Shown: piece after piece, positions 16,835 to 28,333 of the stretch
How positions within the stretch are numbered: the stretch's first letter is position 1
Layout of the letters: each line of letters begins with the position of its first letter
Source: Tateyamaria omphalii
GTDB taxonomy: Bacteria > Pseudomonadota > Alphaproteobacteria > Rhodobacterales > Rhodobacteraceae
Direction of reading: 5' to 3'
NCBI RefSeq assembly: GCF_014651375.1
Contig: NZ_BMWT01000005.1
Coordinates: 62,001 to 126,000, forward strand
DNA length: 64,000 nucleotides
Made by a program: the position numbers and the translations under genes
The notes under the pieces: generated by a model
What the model was told of the DNA's origin: nothing
Seen by the model: only the letters and a program-made list of their open reading frames with translations
Databases searched by the model: none

Positions 16835-17554
16835 ATGCGCGTATTGCTTGTAGAAGACGACCCAACCACCTCGAAAAGCATCGAACTGATGCTGACCCAT
16901 GCGAACCTGAACGTCTATGCGACGGATTTGGGTGAGGAGGGGATCGATCTGGCCAAGCTCTATGACTATGACCTGATCCTTCTTGACCTGGACCTCCCCG
17001 ATATGAACGGGCACGAGGTGCTGCGCCAACTGCGCCTGGCTCGGGTCGAAACGCCGATCCTGATCCTGTCTGGTGCGGATGACACAGAAAACAAGATTAA
17101 GGGCTTCGGTTTTGGTGCCGACGATTACCTGACAAAACCGTTCCACCGCGAAGAGTTGGTGGCACGTATCCACGCCATCATTCGCCGGTCGAAAGGTCAT
17201 TCTCAGTCCGTCATCAATACCGGTGACATTTCAGTCAATCTGGATGCTAAGACAGTGAGCGTCGACAACAAGACTGTGCACCTGACTGGCAAAGAATACC
17301 AGATGCTTGAGCTTCTGAGCCTGCGCAAGGGCACGACACTGACAAAAGAGATGTTCCTGAACCACCTTTATGGCGGCATGGACGAACCCGAGCTGAAAAT
17401 TATCGACGTCTTTATCTGCAAGCTGCGTAAAAAGCTCAGCAATGCCACGGGCGGTCAGAACTATATCGAAACCGTTTGGGGCCGTGGATATGTGCTGCGC
17501 GATCCTGAGCCGGCAGAGATGACAGAAGATACACCGATGGCCGTAGGCGCCTAG
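16835..17554 (+). CDS. ctrA: Cell-cycle response regulator CtrA
   Basis: 239 residues. The start is [10 protein letters not shown]; a longer frame from 16769 would add residues foreign to the family. The receiver domain has acidic residues in VEDDPTT, the phosphoacceptor Asp51 in [13 protein letters not shown], and Lys in DDYLTKPF. The C-terminal OmpR-type winged helix ([20 protein letters not shown] ... [12 protein letters not shown] ... [10 protein letters not shown]) is nearly identical to known CtrA. In Rhodobacterales CtrA controls motility, gene transfer agents and quorum-linked traits rather than being essential. It is followed by a strong terminator. Confidence 0.97.
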   Translation: MRVLLVEDDPTTSKSIELMLTHANLNVYATDLGEEGIDLAKLYDYDLILLDLDLPDMNGHEVLRQLRLARVETPILILSGADDTENKIKGFGFGADDYLTKPFHREELVARIHAIIRRSKGHSQSVINTGDISVNLDAKTVSVDNKTVHLTGKEYQMLELLSLRKGTTLTKEMFLNHLYGGMDEPELKIIDVFICKLRKKLSNATGGQNYIETVWGRGYVLRDPEPAEMTEDTPMAVGA

Positions 17555-17573
17555 AGGCAGCTACATCCCTCCG

Positions 17574-17616
17574 AAAAAGGGTCGCCGCACGGATATGTGT
17601 GGTGGCCCTTTTTTTG
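17574..17616 (+). terminator. Rho-independent terminator after ctrA
   Basis: AAAGGGTCGCCGCAC pairs with GTGTGGTGGCCCTTT around a short loop, followed by seven T. Confidence 0.9.
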
Positions 17617-17698
17617 TTTCACGGGTGCAATACCCATCAATGACTGGACCACCTGCGTTTCGGCTTTTATCTCTTGGCGCGACAAGCGCAGGGGATGA

Positions 17699-21903
<4,205 letters not shown>

Positions 21904-21930
21904 GCGATTTGTTCTAAAAAGTTCGCAAAT

Positions 21931-21945
21931 GTTCTTAAAAAGTTC
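21931..21945. promoter_or_regulatory. LexA (SOS) box of the alphaproteobacterial type
   Basis: GTTC-TTAAAAA-GTTC matches GTTC-N7-GTTC exactly. Two further GTTC lie ten and twenty bases upstream (21911, 21921), so four GTTC recur at helical spacing. The box is 59 bases before the start of the 42-residue gene. Confidence 0.7.
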
Positions 21946-22003
21946 TTTACGCATCGTTAAGAATGTGAGAACAAAGAGGCAACTCGAAGATGGAGATGCC
22001 GAC

Positions 22004-22132
22004 ATGACCACGTTGCGCCAAATCAAGGATATCGCCTCCCGCGCCGAAGCCACGTTGCTTCAGGATGCTGCGGGCGCTGCGGCCCTGACGGTGATGCTGG
22101 TTGTTGCGCTGCACCTGCCGTCTTTGGTCTGA
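22004..22132 (+). CDS. Small single-pass membrane protein, probably SOS-regulated
   Basis: 42 residues. MTTLRQIKDIASRAEATLLQ is an amphipathic N-terminal helix, then DAAGAAALTVMLVVALHLPSLV is a C-terminal transmembrane helix ending at the stop. A purine-rich site (GGAGATG) precedes the ATG. A LexA box lies just upstream, and the gene ends about 140 bases before a terminator, so it seems to be its own unit. Size, topology and SOS control recall small membrane inhibitors of division such as Caulobacter SidA. There is no sequence reason to call it an orthologue, and the function is inference only. Confidence 0.6.
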   Translation: MTTLRQIKDIASRAEATLLQDAAGAAALTVMLVVALHLPSLV

Positions 22133-22272
22133 GTTTCTGCCTGCGATCTTGCTTGATCCCATACCGCGCCCGTCCCAGGTGCTGTCCCGCGTTTCACCGG
22201 CTCTGCCTGCCGTCTGAACGCACCCGTTTGCCACGGGGCTTGGATCTGTCCCACGCAAGAGACGCTTTCCCT

Positions 22273-22309
22273 GCGCCGCCATCCGCCCGGATGTGCGGCG
22301 CTTTTTTTT
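22273..22309 (+). terminator. Terminator after the 42-residue protein gene
   Basis: GCGCCGC pairs with GCGGCGC, with an inner ATCCG/CGGAT stem, followed by eight T. Confidence 0.85.
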
Positions 22310-22360
22310 ATCTGGATTGTAGTCTTGCAGTGTGTCGGAGGCCGACTGGTCAATGATTGC

Positions 22361-22813
22361 TCAGGCGCAATCGGACTGTAAAGCTTGTTCCATCGCTTCC
22401 GCCGTCGCTTCGATACTCAGCAGTATTGATGCATGTCGGTTCTTGTAGTCTCGGGCGGGTTCCAGAACTTCGAACCCATCAAAGGGGGCGTCCGGAACAG
22501 GACCGCCAGATTTCAGCATAGCGCGCAGCGCGTCGCGCGCCGTTTGAACTTCGTCGAGCGTGCGTCCAATGACGGCACCACCGGTAACAGCTGCCGCAGC
22601 CTGACCAAGCGCGCAGGCTTTCACATCTTGGCCAAAGCCGCTGATGCGTCCGTCTTCCACCTGGACATCAATTGTGACCGTCGACCCGCAAAGGGGCGAG
22701 CGTTTTTTGACCGTGGCGTGAGGGTCAGCCAGCCGGGCATGATGCGGAATATCAGCGGCGAGGCCCAGGATGCGGCTGGAATAAAGCTTGATCAGGTCGG
22801 TATCGGCGGGCAT
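22361..22813 (-). CDS. NifU/IscU-like iron-sulfur cluster scaffold
   Basis: 150 residues starting MPADTDLIKLYSSRILGLAADIPH. Scaffold proteins of this family hold a nascent Fe-S cluster; the alphaproteobacterial form works with the SUF system. Cysteine ligand positions are seen in SPLCGSTVTIDVQ and VKACALGQAAAAV, with a last Cys only two residues from the end (QSDCA) in place of the usual internal one. The gene is divergent from hisI with 75 bases between. Cluster-binding cannot be confirmed from sequence because the third ligand is displaced. Confidence 0.8.
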   Translation of the reverse strand: MPADTDLIKLYSSRILGLAADIPHHARLADPHATVKKRSPLCGSTVTIDVQVEDGRISGFGQDVKACALGQAAAAVTGGAVIGRTLDEVQTARDALRAMLKSGGPVPDAPFDGFEVLEPARDYKNRHASILLSIEATAEAMEQALQSDCA

Positions 22814-22888
22814 GGCCCCTCCGCTCTGGTGTCGTGTGGCGTTTCCACCTACATAGTCGGCTCGGACGCAGATGCAAAAGGTTTTGCC

Positions 22889-23251
22889 ATGCCGGATTTC
22901 GATCCCAACAGCCTGAAATTCAACGACCAGGGCTTGATCCCGGCCATTGCGCAGGACGCGGACAGTCATGAGGTGTTGATGATGGCCTGGATGAATGCTG
23001 AGGCGGTTTCCCGTACCTTGGAGACCGGGCGTGTCACATATTGGTCCCGTTCGCGGCAAGCGTTCTGGATCAAGGGGGAAACCTCAGGCAATGTTCAGGA
23101 GCTTGTATCGCTGCGCGTGGATTGCGACCGCGATTGCCTGATCGCGCTTGTGAAGCAAACAGGACCGGCTTGCCACACCGGGCGGCGGACCTGTTTCTAC
23201 ACAGATATGACGGACGGTTCCGAGGTCGAACTGATGGCCCCGATGGAGTAG
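22889..23251 (+). CDS. hisI: Phosphoribosyl-AMP cyclohydrolase
   Basis: 120 residues. It opens the purine ring of PR-AMP, third step of histidine synthesis. Conserved VLMMAWMNAEAVSRTLETG, YWSRSRQAFWIKGETSGN, the metal-binding DCDRDC motif and the CHTGRRTCFY zinc motif are all there. The single-domain form lacks the HisE half, as usual in Alphaproteobacteria. The ATG at 22889 begins the conserved sequence. Confidence 0.95.
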   Translation: MPDFDPNSLKFNDQGLIPAIAQDADSHEVLMMAWMNAEAVSRTLETGRVTYWSRSRQAFWIKGETSGNVQELVSLRVDCDRDCLIALVKQTGPACHTGRRTCFYTDMTDGSEVELMAPME

Positions 23252-23258
23252 CCCCGAC

Positions 23259-24116
23259 CTACGGGGCGGGCGGCAGGCCGACCATCCGCCTGATGTCGTC
23301 TGGGGTGGCGCCCTCAGCCCTGTACTTAGAGATCGCGCGTGCATCGTCACGCTTGGCCAGACGTTTGCCGGAATCATCCCGGATCAGGCGGTGATGGTGA
23401 TAGATCGGGGTGGGCAGATCCAGCAAGTGTTGCAGGACGATATGAATGCCAGTTGCCTCCGCCAGATCCGCGCCGCGTAACACATGAGTCACCCCTTGCG
23501 CTGCGTCATCGACAACAACGGACAGATGATATGACGTGCCGATATCCCGGCGTGCCAAAACGATATCACCAATGGTCTGCGTTGGATTCTTGATCTCAAT
23601 CTGCCCAGCGTGCTCACCGGTTTCAGAAAAAACGAGTTCGGCATCGATTTGAGCAATGGCCGCCACTAGATCAAGCCGCAGGGCCACGGTTTGGGGGCGC
23701 GAGCCCGTACGCGAATGCATGTGACGGCAGGTGCCAGGGTAGATTAACCCATCGGGACCGTGGGTGGGCACGCCTTCTTGCGGCGCCTGCGCGGCGTCAA
23801 GAATATCCCGTCGGTTACAATCGCATTGATACAGCAAACCCTGACGCCACAGGGTATCCAAAGCATTTGCGTAAGTATCCATGTTTTGAGATTGGCGCAG
23901 CACAGGCCTATCCCAAGCCAGACCAAGCCAACGCAAGTCGTCATAGATTTGGTCCTCCCACGTTTCCCGCGCGCGGGATTGATCGATATCTTCAATCCGC
24001 AACAGGAAAGTGCCACTCTCTGCCCGTGCCAGGTCGTGTGCCAGCATGGCGGAATAGGCGTGACCCAGATGTAGTGGACCCGTCGGTGACGGCGCAAATC
24101 GGGTAGTGAAAGTCAC
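23259..24116 (-). CDS. gluQ: Glutamyl-Q tRNA(Asp) synthetase
   Basis: 285 residues, a truncated class I glutamyl-tRNA synthetase without anticodon-binding domain. It attaches Glu to queuosine-34 of tRNA-Asp. RFAPSPTGPLHLGHAYSAM contains the HIGH motif (HLGH). The zinc site is in YQCDCNRRDI with the later GTCRHM, and the KMSKS equivalent is GKRLAKRDDA. The start overlaps the methyltransferase stop by four bases, so they are co-expressed. The convergent hisI ends eight bases away. Confidence 0.93.
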   Translation of the reverse strand: MTFTTRFAPSPTGPLHLGHAYSAMLAHDLARAESGTFLLRIEDIDQSRARETWEDQIYDDLRWLGLAWDRPVLRQSQNMDTYANALDTLWRQGLLYQCDCNRRDILDAAQAPQEGVPTHGPDGLIYPGTCRHMHSRTGSRPQTVALRLDLVAAIAQIDAELVFSETGEHAGQIEIKNPTQTIGDIVLARRDIGTSYHLSVVVDDAAQGVTHVLRGADLAEATGIHIVLQHLLDLPTPIYHHHRLIRDDSGKRLAKRDDARAISKYRAEGATPDDIRRMVGLPPAP

Positions 24117-24718
24117 GCTTTTTCAAGCACGTAAACGTTGGACTTCAAGTCTATGCCGGGCAGGTGATCCCCATGCTTCTTGAACAGCAGGCGGCCAGCG
24201 CCGCAATCGGTCCACGAGGCCACACCAGCTTCGTTTGCCGGGTCTTCCAGCGCGTGGTCGTTGAAAGAGAACACCAGCTTGCCGGATTTGGGCAGCGCCC
24301 GCATCAGGGTGTGAAGCACATCAATGGGTGCCGCGCCCGCACCGATGACACCAATGGCCGCCATGGCGGAATAGCCGTCTCGGGGCAACGCGCCACCGGC
24401 CTCAATCTGATCGAGGTGCCGATACACGCCCTTGGCGCGTGCGCCTTCGAGCATCTCGGTAGATAGGTCAATACCGTCGATGGCCTCGAACCCAGCTAGC
24501 TTGAGCGCCAAACCTGACAGACCTGTCCCACAACCGAAGTCGAGGATTGGGGTCGATAGATCAGTCACATACTTCTGCAATGCCTCGGCACACCGGCCCG
24601 GGGTGGCATATCCGTTTTCGGCCACTTCCGCTTCGTAGCTGGCGGCCCAATCATCATAAAGCGCGCGGGTCGAAGCCGCGTCACGTGCCTGATAGGCCTT
24701 GTCCAAAAATCCAGTCAT
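24113..24718 (-). CDS. SAM-dependent class I methyltransferase
   Basis: 201 residues from MTGFLDKAYQARDAASTRALYDDWAASYEAEV. The Rossmann motif I is ILDFGCGTGLSGLAL; motif II and IV regions are GIDLSTEMLEGARAKG and YSAMAAIGVIGAGAAP. The family resembles the Williams-Beuren region/TPMT-like methyltransferases in which DDWAASYE precedes motif I. The substrate is unknown. Upstream in-frame residues to 24847 look non-coding. Coupled to gluQ. Confidence 0.8.
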   Translation of the reverse strand: MTGFLDKAYQARDAASTRALYDDWAASYEAEVAENGYATPGRCAEALQKYVTDLSTPILDFGCGTGLSGLALKLAGFEAIDGIDLSTEMLEGARAKGVYRHLDQIEAGGALPRDGYSAMAAIGVIGAGAAPIDVLHTLMRALPKSGKLVFSFNDHALEDPANEAGVASWTDCGAGRLLFKKHGDHLPGIDLKSNVYVLEKA

Positions 24719-24758
24719 GCCAACAAAGTAACGGTCGGATGTGGTATCCGTCCAGTCT

Positions 24759-26111
24759 CTAGGCCGCGGCAGCCTGCGGGGCCAGCCAGGCCTGCCAATC
24801 TGCCTTGGCCCGATCAGTGTAGGCCTTGTAGCGGTCTTTGCGCCCACGCCGACCGCCGCGCAGCCCTTCGACGGGCGGGAACAGGCCGAAGTTTACGTTC
24901 ATTGGCTGAAAGGTCTTGGCCTCGGCCCCACCGGTGATGTGGGTGATCAGGGCACCCATCGCTGTCGTGGCAGGGGGCATGTCCAATGAACCGCCAAGGA
25001 TCTCCGTGGCGGCGGCGCGACCGGCCAGTAGGCCCATCGCTGCGGACTCCACGTATCCTTCGACCCCAGTGATTTGCCCGGCAAAGCGAACGTTGGGCCG
25101 TGACTTCAGACGCATGTCAGCGGTCAACAATGTGGGTGAGTTCAGGAACGTGTTGCGGTGAATGCCGCCCAGGCGTGCAAAACGCGCATTCTCGAGGCCC
25201 GGAATACGTTTGAAAACATCAGCCTGCGCGCCATACTTCATCTTGGTCTGGAAGCCGACAATATTGTAGAGCGTGCCCAGTTTGTTGTCGCGCCGCAGCT
25301 GTACCACGGCGTGCGCCTTGACGTCAGGATGGTGCGGGTTCGTGAGCCCCACGGGCTTCATCGGCCCATGGCGCAGCGTTTCGCGACCGCGTTCCGCCAT
25401 CACTTCGATGGGCAGGCAGCCATCGAAGTAACCGGCTGTCTCGCCCTCGTGGAACTCCGTTTTGTCGGCGGCCAGCAGTGCGTCGATGAAGTCTTCGTAC
25501 TGCTGCTTTGTCATGGGGCAATTGAGGTATGCGGTGCGCTCTTCCTCGGTCTCGCCCTTGTCATAGCGTGATTGCATCCACGCTTGGTCCATGTCGATCG
25601 AGTCGAAATAGACAATCGGTGCAATTGCGTCGAAAAACGCGAGTGCTTCGGCGCCGGTTTCCTTCGAAATCGCCTGACCCAGTGCCGTCGATGTCAAGGG
25701 ACCTGTGGCGATGATCCAGTGACCATCATCTGGCAGGGCCGTGATCTCCCCATATTCGACCGAGATGTTGGGGTGCGCCCTGAGCGCGTCGGTCACCGAT
25801 TGCGCAAAGGGATCACGGTCAACAGCCAGTGCGCCACCCGCGGGCAGGCGGTGCTTGTCAGCGGTTTGCATGATCAGCCCGTTTGCGGCCCGCATTTCCC
25901 AGTGCAGCAATCCAACGGCATTCTGCTCGCTATCGTCCGAGCGGAACGAGTTAGAGCAGACCATTTCGCCCAATAGGCCGGTTTGATGCGCGAACGTACC
26001 GACTTTGGGGCGCATTTCGTGGATCACGACCTGAACGCCCATGTTCGCCCCCTGCCAAGCGGCTTCGGACCCGGCCATGCCACCGCCCACGATATGAAGG
26101 ATTTTTGTCAT
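24759..26111 (-). CDS. trmFO: Folate-dependent tRNA (uracil-54) methyltransferase TrmFO
   Basis: 450 residues. It makes 5-methyluridine at position 54 of tRNA using methylene-tetrahydrofolate and FAD. N-terminal FAD motif [16 protein letters not shown], then [31 protein letters not shown], and a conserved C-terminal [16 protein letters not shown] ... [12 protein letters not shown]. The start follows the hydrophobic beta1 strand of the FAD fold and is preferred over one six codons earlier. Confidence 0.95.
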   Translation of the reverse strand: MTKILHIVGGGMAGSEAAWQGANMGVQVVIHEMRPKVGTFAHQTGLLGEMVCSNSFRSDDSEQNAVGLLHWEMRAANGLIMQTADKHRLPAGGALAVDRDPFAQSVTDALRAHPNISVEYGEITALPDDGHWIIATGPLTSTALGQAISKETGAEALAFFDAIAPIVYFDSIDMDQAWMQSRYDKGETEEERTAYLNCPMTKQQYEDFIDALLAADKTEFHEGETAGYFDGCLPIEVMAERGRETLRHGPMKPVGLTNPHHPDVKAHAVVQLRRDNKLGTLYNIVGFQTKMKYGAQADVFKRIPGLENARFARLGGIHRNTFLNSPTLLTADMRLKSRPNVRFAGQITGVEGYVESAAMGLLAGRAAATEILGGSLDMPPATTAMGALITHITGGAEAKTFQPMNVNFGLFPPVEGLRGGRRGRKDRYKAYTDRAKADWQAWLAPQAAAA

Positions 26112-26239
26112 GGGCGGGATGTAGGGCATGCGCGTCGGTGGCGCAATCCATGCCCAGTCTGCTTCGGCAATTGATAAGGATCAATGTGGTCTTGCTAGGC
26201 GACCTCTATGCAAGGAGCACAATTGTACAGGACAAGACT

Positions 26240-26392
26240 ATGACACTACTCAGACTCGCTTTCGTGGTTTCAGCACTCTTCGCCTTGCAGGCGTGCGAGG
26301 AACCGGACCGTTACCCAATCAGCGGAGAACCATGCGGCCCCGAGGATCCGGTAATTGTTGCGCCTCCTGGTGATTGCGGACCGGCCGTATAA
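26240..26392 (+). CDS. Small lipoprotein, unknown function
   Basis: 50 residues. A signal peptide (MTLLRLAFVVSALFALQAC) with a lipobox LQAC is followed by only 31 residues rich in Pro, Glu and Cys (three Cys, CGPEDPVIVAPPGDCG), which could form a small disulfide loop. It is divergent from trmFO. I do not recognise the family. Confidence 0.55.
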   Translation: MTLLRLAFVVSALFALQACEEPDRYPISGEPCGPEDPVIVAPPGDCGPAV

Positions 26393-26442
26393 CACAATGC
26401 ACCTGTCGGCGGGTCCGGAAGCTTTTCTATTGTAGGGAGGTC

Positions 26443-26522
26443 TTTTGGGGTCGCCGCTGCGGGGATGGTCGGTCAGAGAGAGGCTGACCTGGAGGGACCT
26501 TCCGCACTCGGCGACCCAAAAA
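26443..26522. ncRNA. Candidate structured RNA or palindromic element
   Basis: A roughly 80-base segment folds into one long stem. TTTTGGGGTCGCCG pairs with CGGCGACCCAAAA at the base, then TGCGG with CCGCA, GGTC with GACC, and GGTCAG with CTGACC closing a seven-base loop. The pairing is far more extensive than chance, but no T-run follows on either strand and no known RNA family comes to mind. On the minus strand the internal bulge reads CCTCCA, an anti-Shine-Dalgarno-like sequence. Confidence 0.4.
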
Positions 26523-26655
26523 TGTCATCGGTTTGTTAACCGTGTCCAATTTGTGCCTCATTTGTGCCCAAATTGCTAGCCGTATCTTGGAAATAGTCGG
26601 TCCACGATTTGGAAACAACCAAAAGTCGTGCGGGATTTTATCTTCATTTTTGAAG

Positions 26656-27441
26656 CTATTGAGACCAGTTCGGCGGGCGCTTCTCAATAAACGCGTCAAT
26701 GCCCTCGACGGTGTCCGGATTCATCATGTTCGTAACCATGACCTCACCGGTGTAGGTGTAGGCTTGAGCAATGGGCATCTGAAGCTGTTCGTAGAATGCT
26801 TGCTTGCCGATCTTGACTGCGCTGCCCAATTTGTCAGCGATCCGGTTGGCAAGATCCCGGGCGGTCATATCCAGCTCCTCCATCGGTACAGCGTGGTTAA
26901 CAAGGCCCAGCTCAACCGCGCGCGCCGCCTCGATGAACTCGCCAGTGGTCAGCATTTCAAAGGCTTGTTTGCGTGGGATATTGCGGCTTAGCGCCACCAT
27001 CGGTGTCGAACAGAACAGGCCGATATTCACACCGTTGACCCCAAACCGTGTCCCATGGGCCGCGACTGCAAGGTCGCAGGTTGCCACCAGCTGGCATCCC
27101 GCCGCGGTCGCAATGCCGTGCACCTGCGCAATGACGGGTTGGGGCAGGGACTGGATGCGCGCCATCATTGCGGCGCATCGGTCGAACAAATCTTTGAAAT
27201 ACGCTGTGCCACCATCTGCCGCTTGCCGCCCCGCCGTCATCTGCTTTAGATCGTGGCCCGCGCAAAACGCCTTGCCCGCACCTGACAGCACCACGGCACG
27301 CACAGAACTGTCATTCGCGACATCATCTAATGCGCCATGCAGTTCGGCAATCATTTCATCAGAGAGCGCATTCAGGCGATCAGGCGCGTTCATGCGCAGA
27401 TGGGCGACGGCCCCTGTGACCTCACGTTCCAGAATTGTCAT
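26656..27441 (-). CDS. Enoyl-CoA hydratase/isomerase family protein
   Basis: 261 residues. The crotonase fold is shown by RMNAPDRLNALSDEMIAEL, the oxyanion-hole strand AFCAGHDLKQM, QVHGIATAAGCQLVATCDLAVA and the end EKRPPNWSQ (F-x-E-K-R-x-P-x-W family ending). The first Glu of the usual catalytic pair region is replaced (AAGCQL), so hydratase activity is not certain and it may act on another acyl-CoA. It is divergent from the hotdog thioesterase 57 bases away, suggesting joint work in acyl-CoA metabolism. Confidence 0.88.
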   Translation of the reverse strand: MTILEREVTGAVAHLRMNAPDRLNALSDEMIAELHGALDDVANDSSVRAVVLSGAGKAFCAGHDLKQMTAGRQAADGGTAYFKDLFDRCAAMMARIQSLPQPVIAQVHGIATAAGCQLVATCDLAVAAHGTRFGVNGVNIGLFCSTPMVALSRNIPRKQAFEMLTTGEFIEAARAVELGLVNHAVPMEELDMTARDLANRIADKLGSAVKIGKQAFYEQLQMPIAQAYTYTGEVMVTNMMNPDTVEGIDAFIEKRPPNWSQ

Positions 27442-27498
27442 CTTGCCCTCCAACATGTTTGCGGCTCACCCTAGGGCAGGGACAAGGGAAGGAAAAGC

Positions 27499-27933
27499 AT
27501 GGCTGTTGTAATGACTGCGCCCGAGATGAATGCGTTTCTACAAAAGGTGTTTCTGGAAGTTGCGGGTGAATTCCATGTCGAAGAGGTGACAGAAGACGGG
27601 GTTGTGCTGCGTTTGCTCGTGCAGGACCGGCATTTGCGGCCGGGCGGTACAGTTTCGGGGCCTGCTATGTTCGGATTGGCGGATGTAACCGCCTACATGG
27701 TGACTTTGGCCCATATTGGGCCGCGTGCCCTCGCCGTGACGACCAACTGTTCCATAGACTTCATGCGAAAACCGAAGGCCGGGGTTGATTTGATTGCACA
27801 TGGCCGCTTGTTGAAACTGGGCAAGCAATTGTCTGTGACGGACGCCTTGTTGTTTTCGGAGGGGGACGACAAACCTGTGGCACGCGCCAGTCTCACTTAT
27901 GCCATTCCGCCTCAAGGCGTTGATCTACAATAA
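27499..27933 (+). CDS. PaaI-type hotdog thioesterase
   Basis: 144 residues. The hotdog fold has the signature HLRPGGTVSGPAMFGLADVTAYMVTL; in PaaI-like enzymes the catalytic acid lies in the long helix, here the Asp of GLADV. TTNCSIDFMRKPKAGVDLIAHGRLLKLGKQL forms the central strands. It hydrolyses acyl-CoA thioesters of unknown chain. It probably works with the divergent crotonase. Confidence 0.88.
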   Translation: MAVVMTAPEMNAFLQKVFLEVAGEFHVEEVTEDGVVLRLLVQDRHLRPGGTVSGPAMFGLADVTAYMVTLAHIGPRALAVTTNCSIDFMRKPKAGVDLIAHGRLLKLGKQLSVTDALLFSEGDDKPVARASLTYAIPPQGVDLQ

Positions 27934-27963
27934 TAAAAAACGGCCGGGTCAAGCCCGGCCGTA
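27934..27963 (-). terminator. Terminator of the DUF1127 gene
   Basis: ACGGCCGGG-TCAAG-CCCGGCCGT is a perfect stem; read on the minus strand it is followed by TTTTTT. It lies just past the convergent thioesterase stop and may serve both. Confidence 0.85.
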
Positions 27964-27994
27964 AGGAAGAGGTCTGGCAGGTGCCACGGGGATG

Positions 27995-28228
27995 TCACGC
28001 CCGCCAGAACACGCGCCAAGACTCGTAATCAGCCTCGGCGGGTGTCAGTCCCACGTCGCGCAGCAGGTGCGGATCCAGCTGGCGCAAAGCCAGGCGGCTG
28101 CGACGACGTTCGGCCCATTTCGACAACACCACTGCAATGCGCAGCGCGACAACCGAGGTTGCCGGAATGCGATTCTGCGCAGTCAGGTAAGCCAGGTGCG
28201 AGGCGGGCGTTTGCATGTGATGTGCCAT
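27995..28228 (-). CDS. DUF1127 small protein
   Basis: 77 residues. The C-terminal half RSRLALRQLDPHLLRDVGLTPAEADYE is the DUF1127 motif (the L-x-x-L-d-x-h-h-L-x-D-h-G pattern). Such short Arg-rich proteins bind RNA and affect phosphate and carbon metabolism in Agrobacterium and Rhodobacter. The gene is divergent from the MocR regulator, and the shared promoter region carries matching boxes, so MocR control is likely. Terminated by a strong hairpin. Confidence 0.88.
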   Translation of the reverse strand: MAHHMQTPASHLAYLTAQNRIPATSVVALRIAVVLSKWAERRRSRLALRQLDPHLLRDVGLTPAEADYESWRVFWRA

Positions 28229-28242
28229 GGGAAACTCCTAAA

Positions 28243-28333
28243 ATTGTATTGACACAATGTGGCGATATTGCCATGATTGTGTGATACAATATGAAATCGT
28301 GTAACGCTACGGAAACATTGTAATGGGTACAAT
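28243..28333. promoter_or_regulatory. Three ATTGT-N(5-7)-ACAAT operator boxes
   Basis: Box 1 is ATTGTATTGACACAAT (28243-28258), box 2 ATTGTGTGATACAAT (28276-28290), box 3 ATTGT-AATGGGT-ACAAT (28317-28333), which covers the MocR start codon. Boxes 1 and 2 are also nearly inverted copies of each other. They are the likely binding sites of the adjacent regulator. Confidence 0.65.

Noticed and set aside
22433-22888. Long N-terminal extension of hisI
   Set aside because: It runs antisense through the NifU-like gene; HisI begins at MPDFDPNSLKF.
26443-26522. Signal-recognition-particle RNA
   Set aside because: The fold is long and hairpin-like, but the conserved GGAAG-loop and AGCAG internal loop of SRP RNA are not in the right order.
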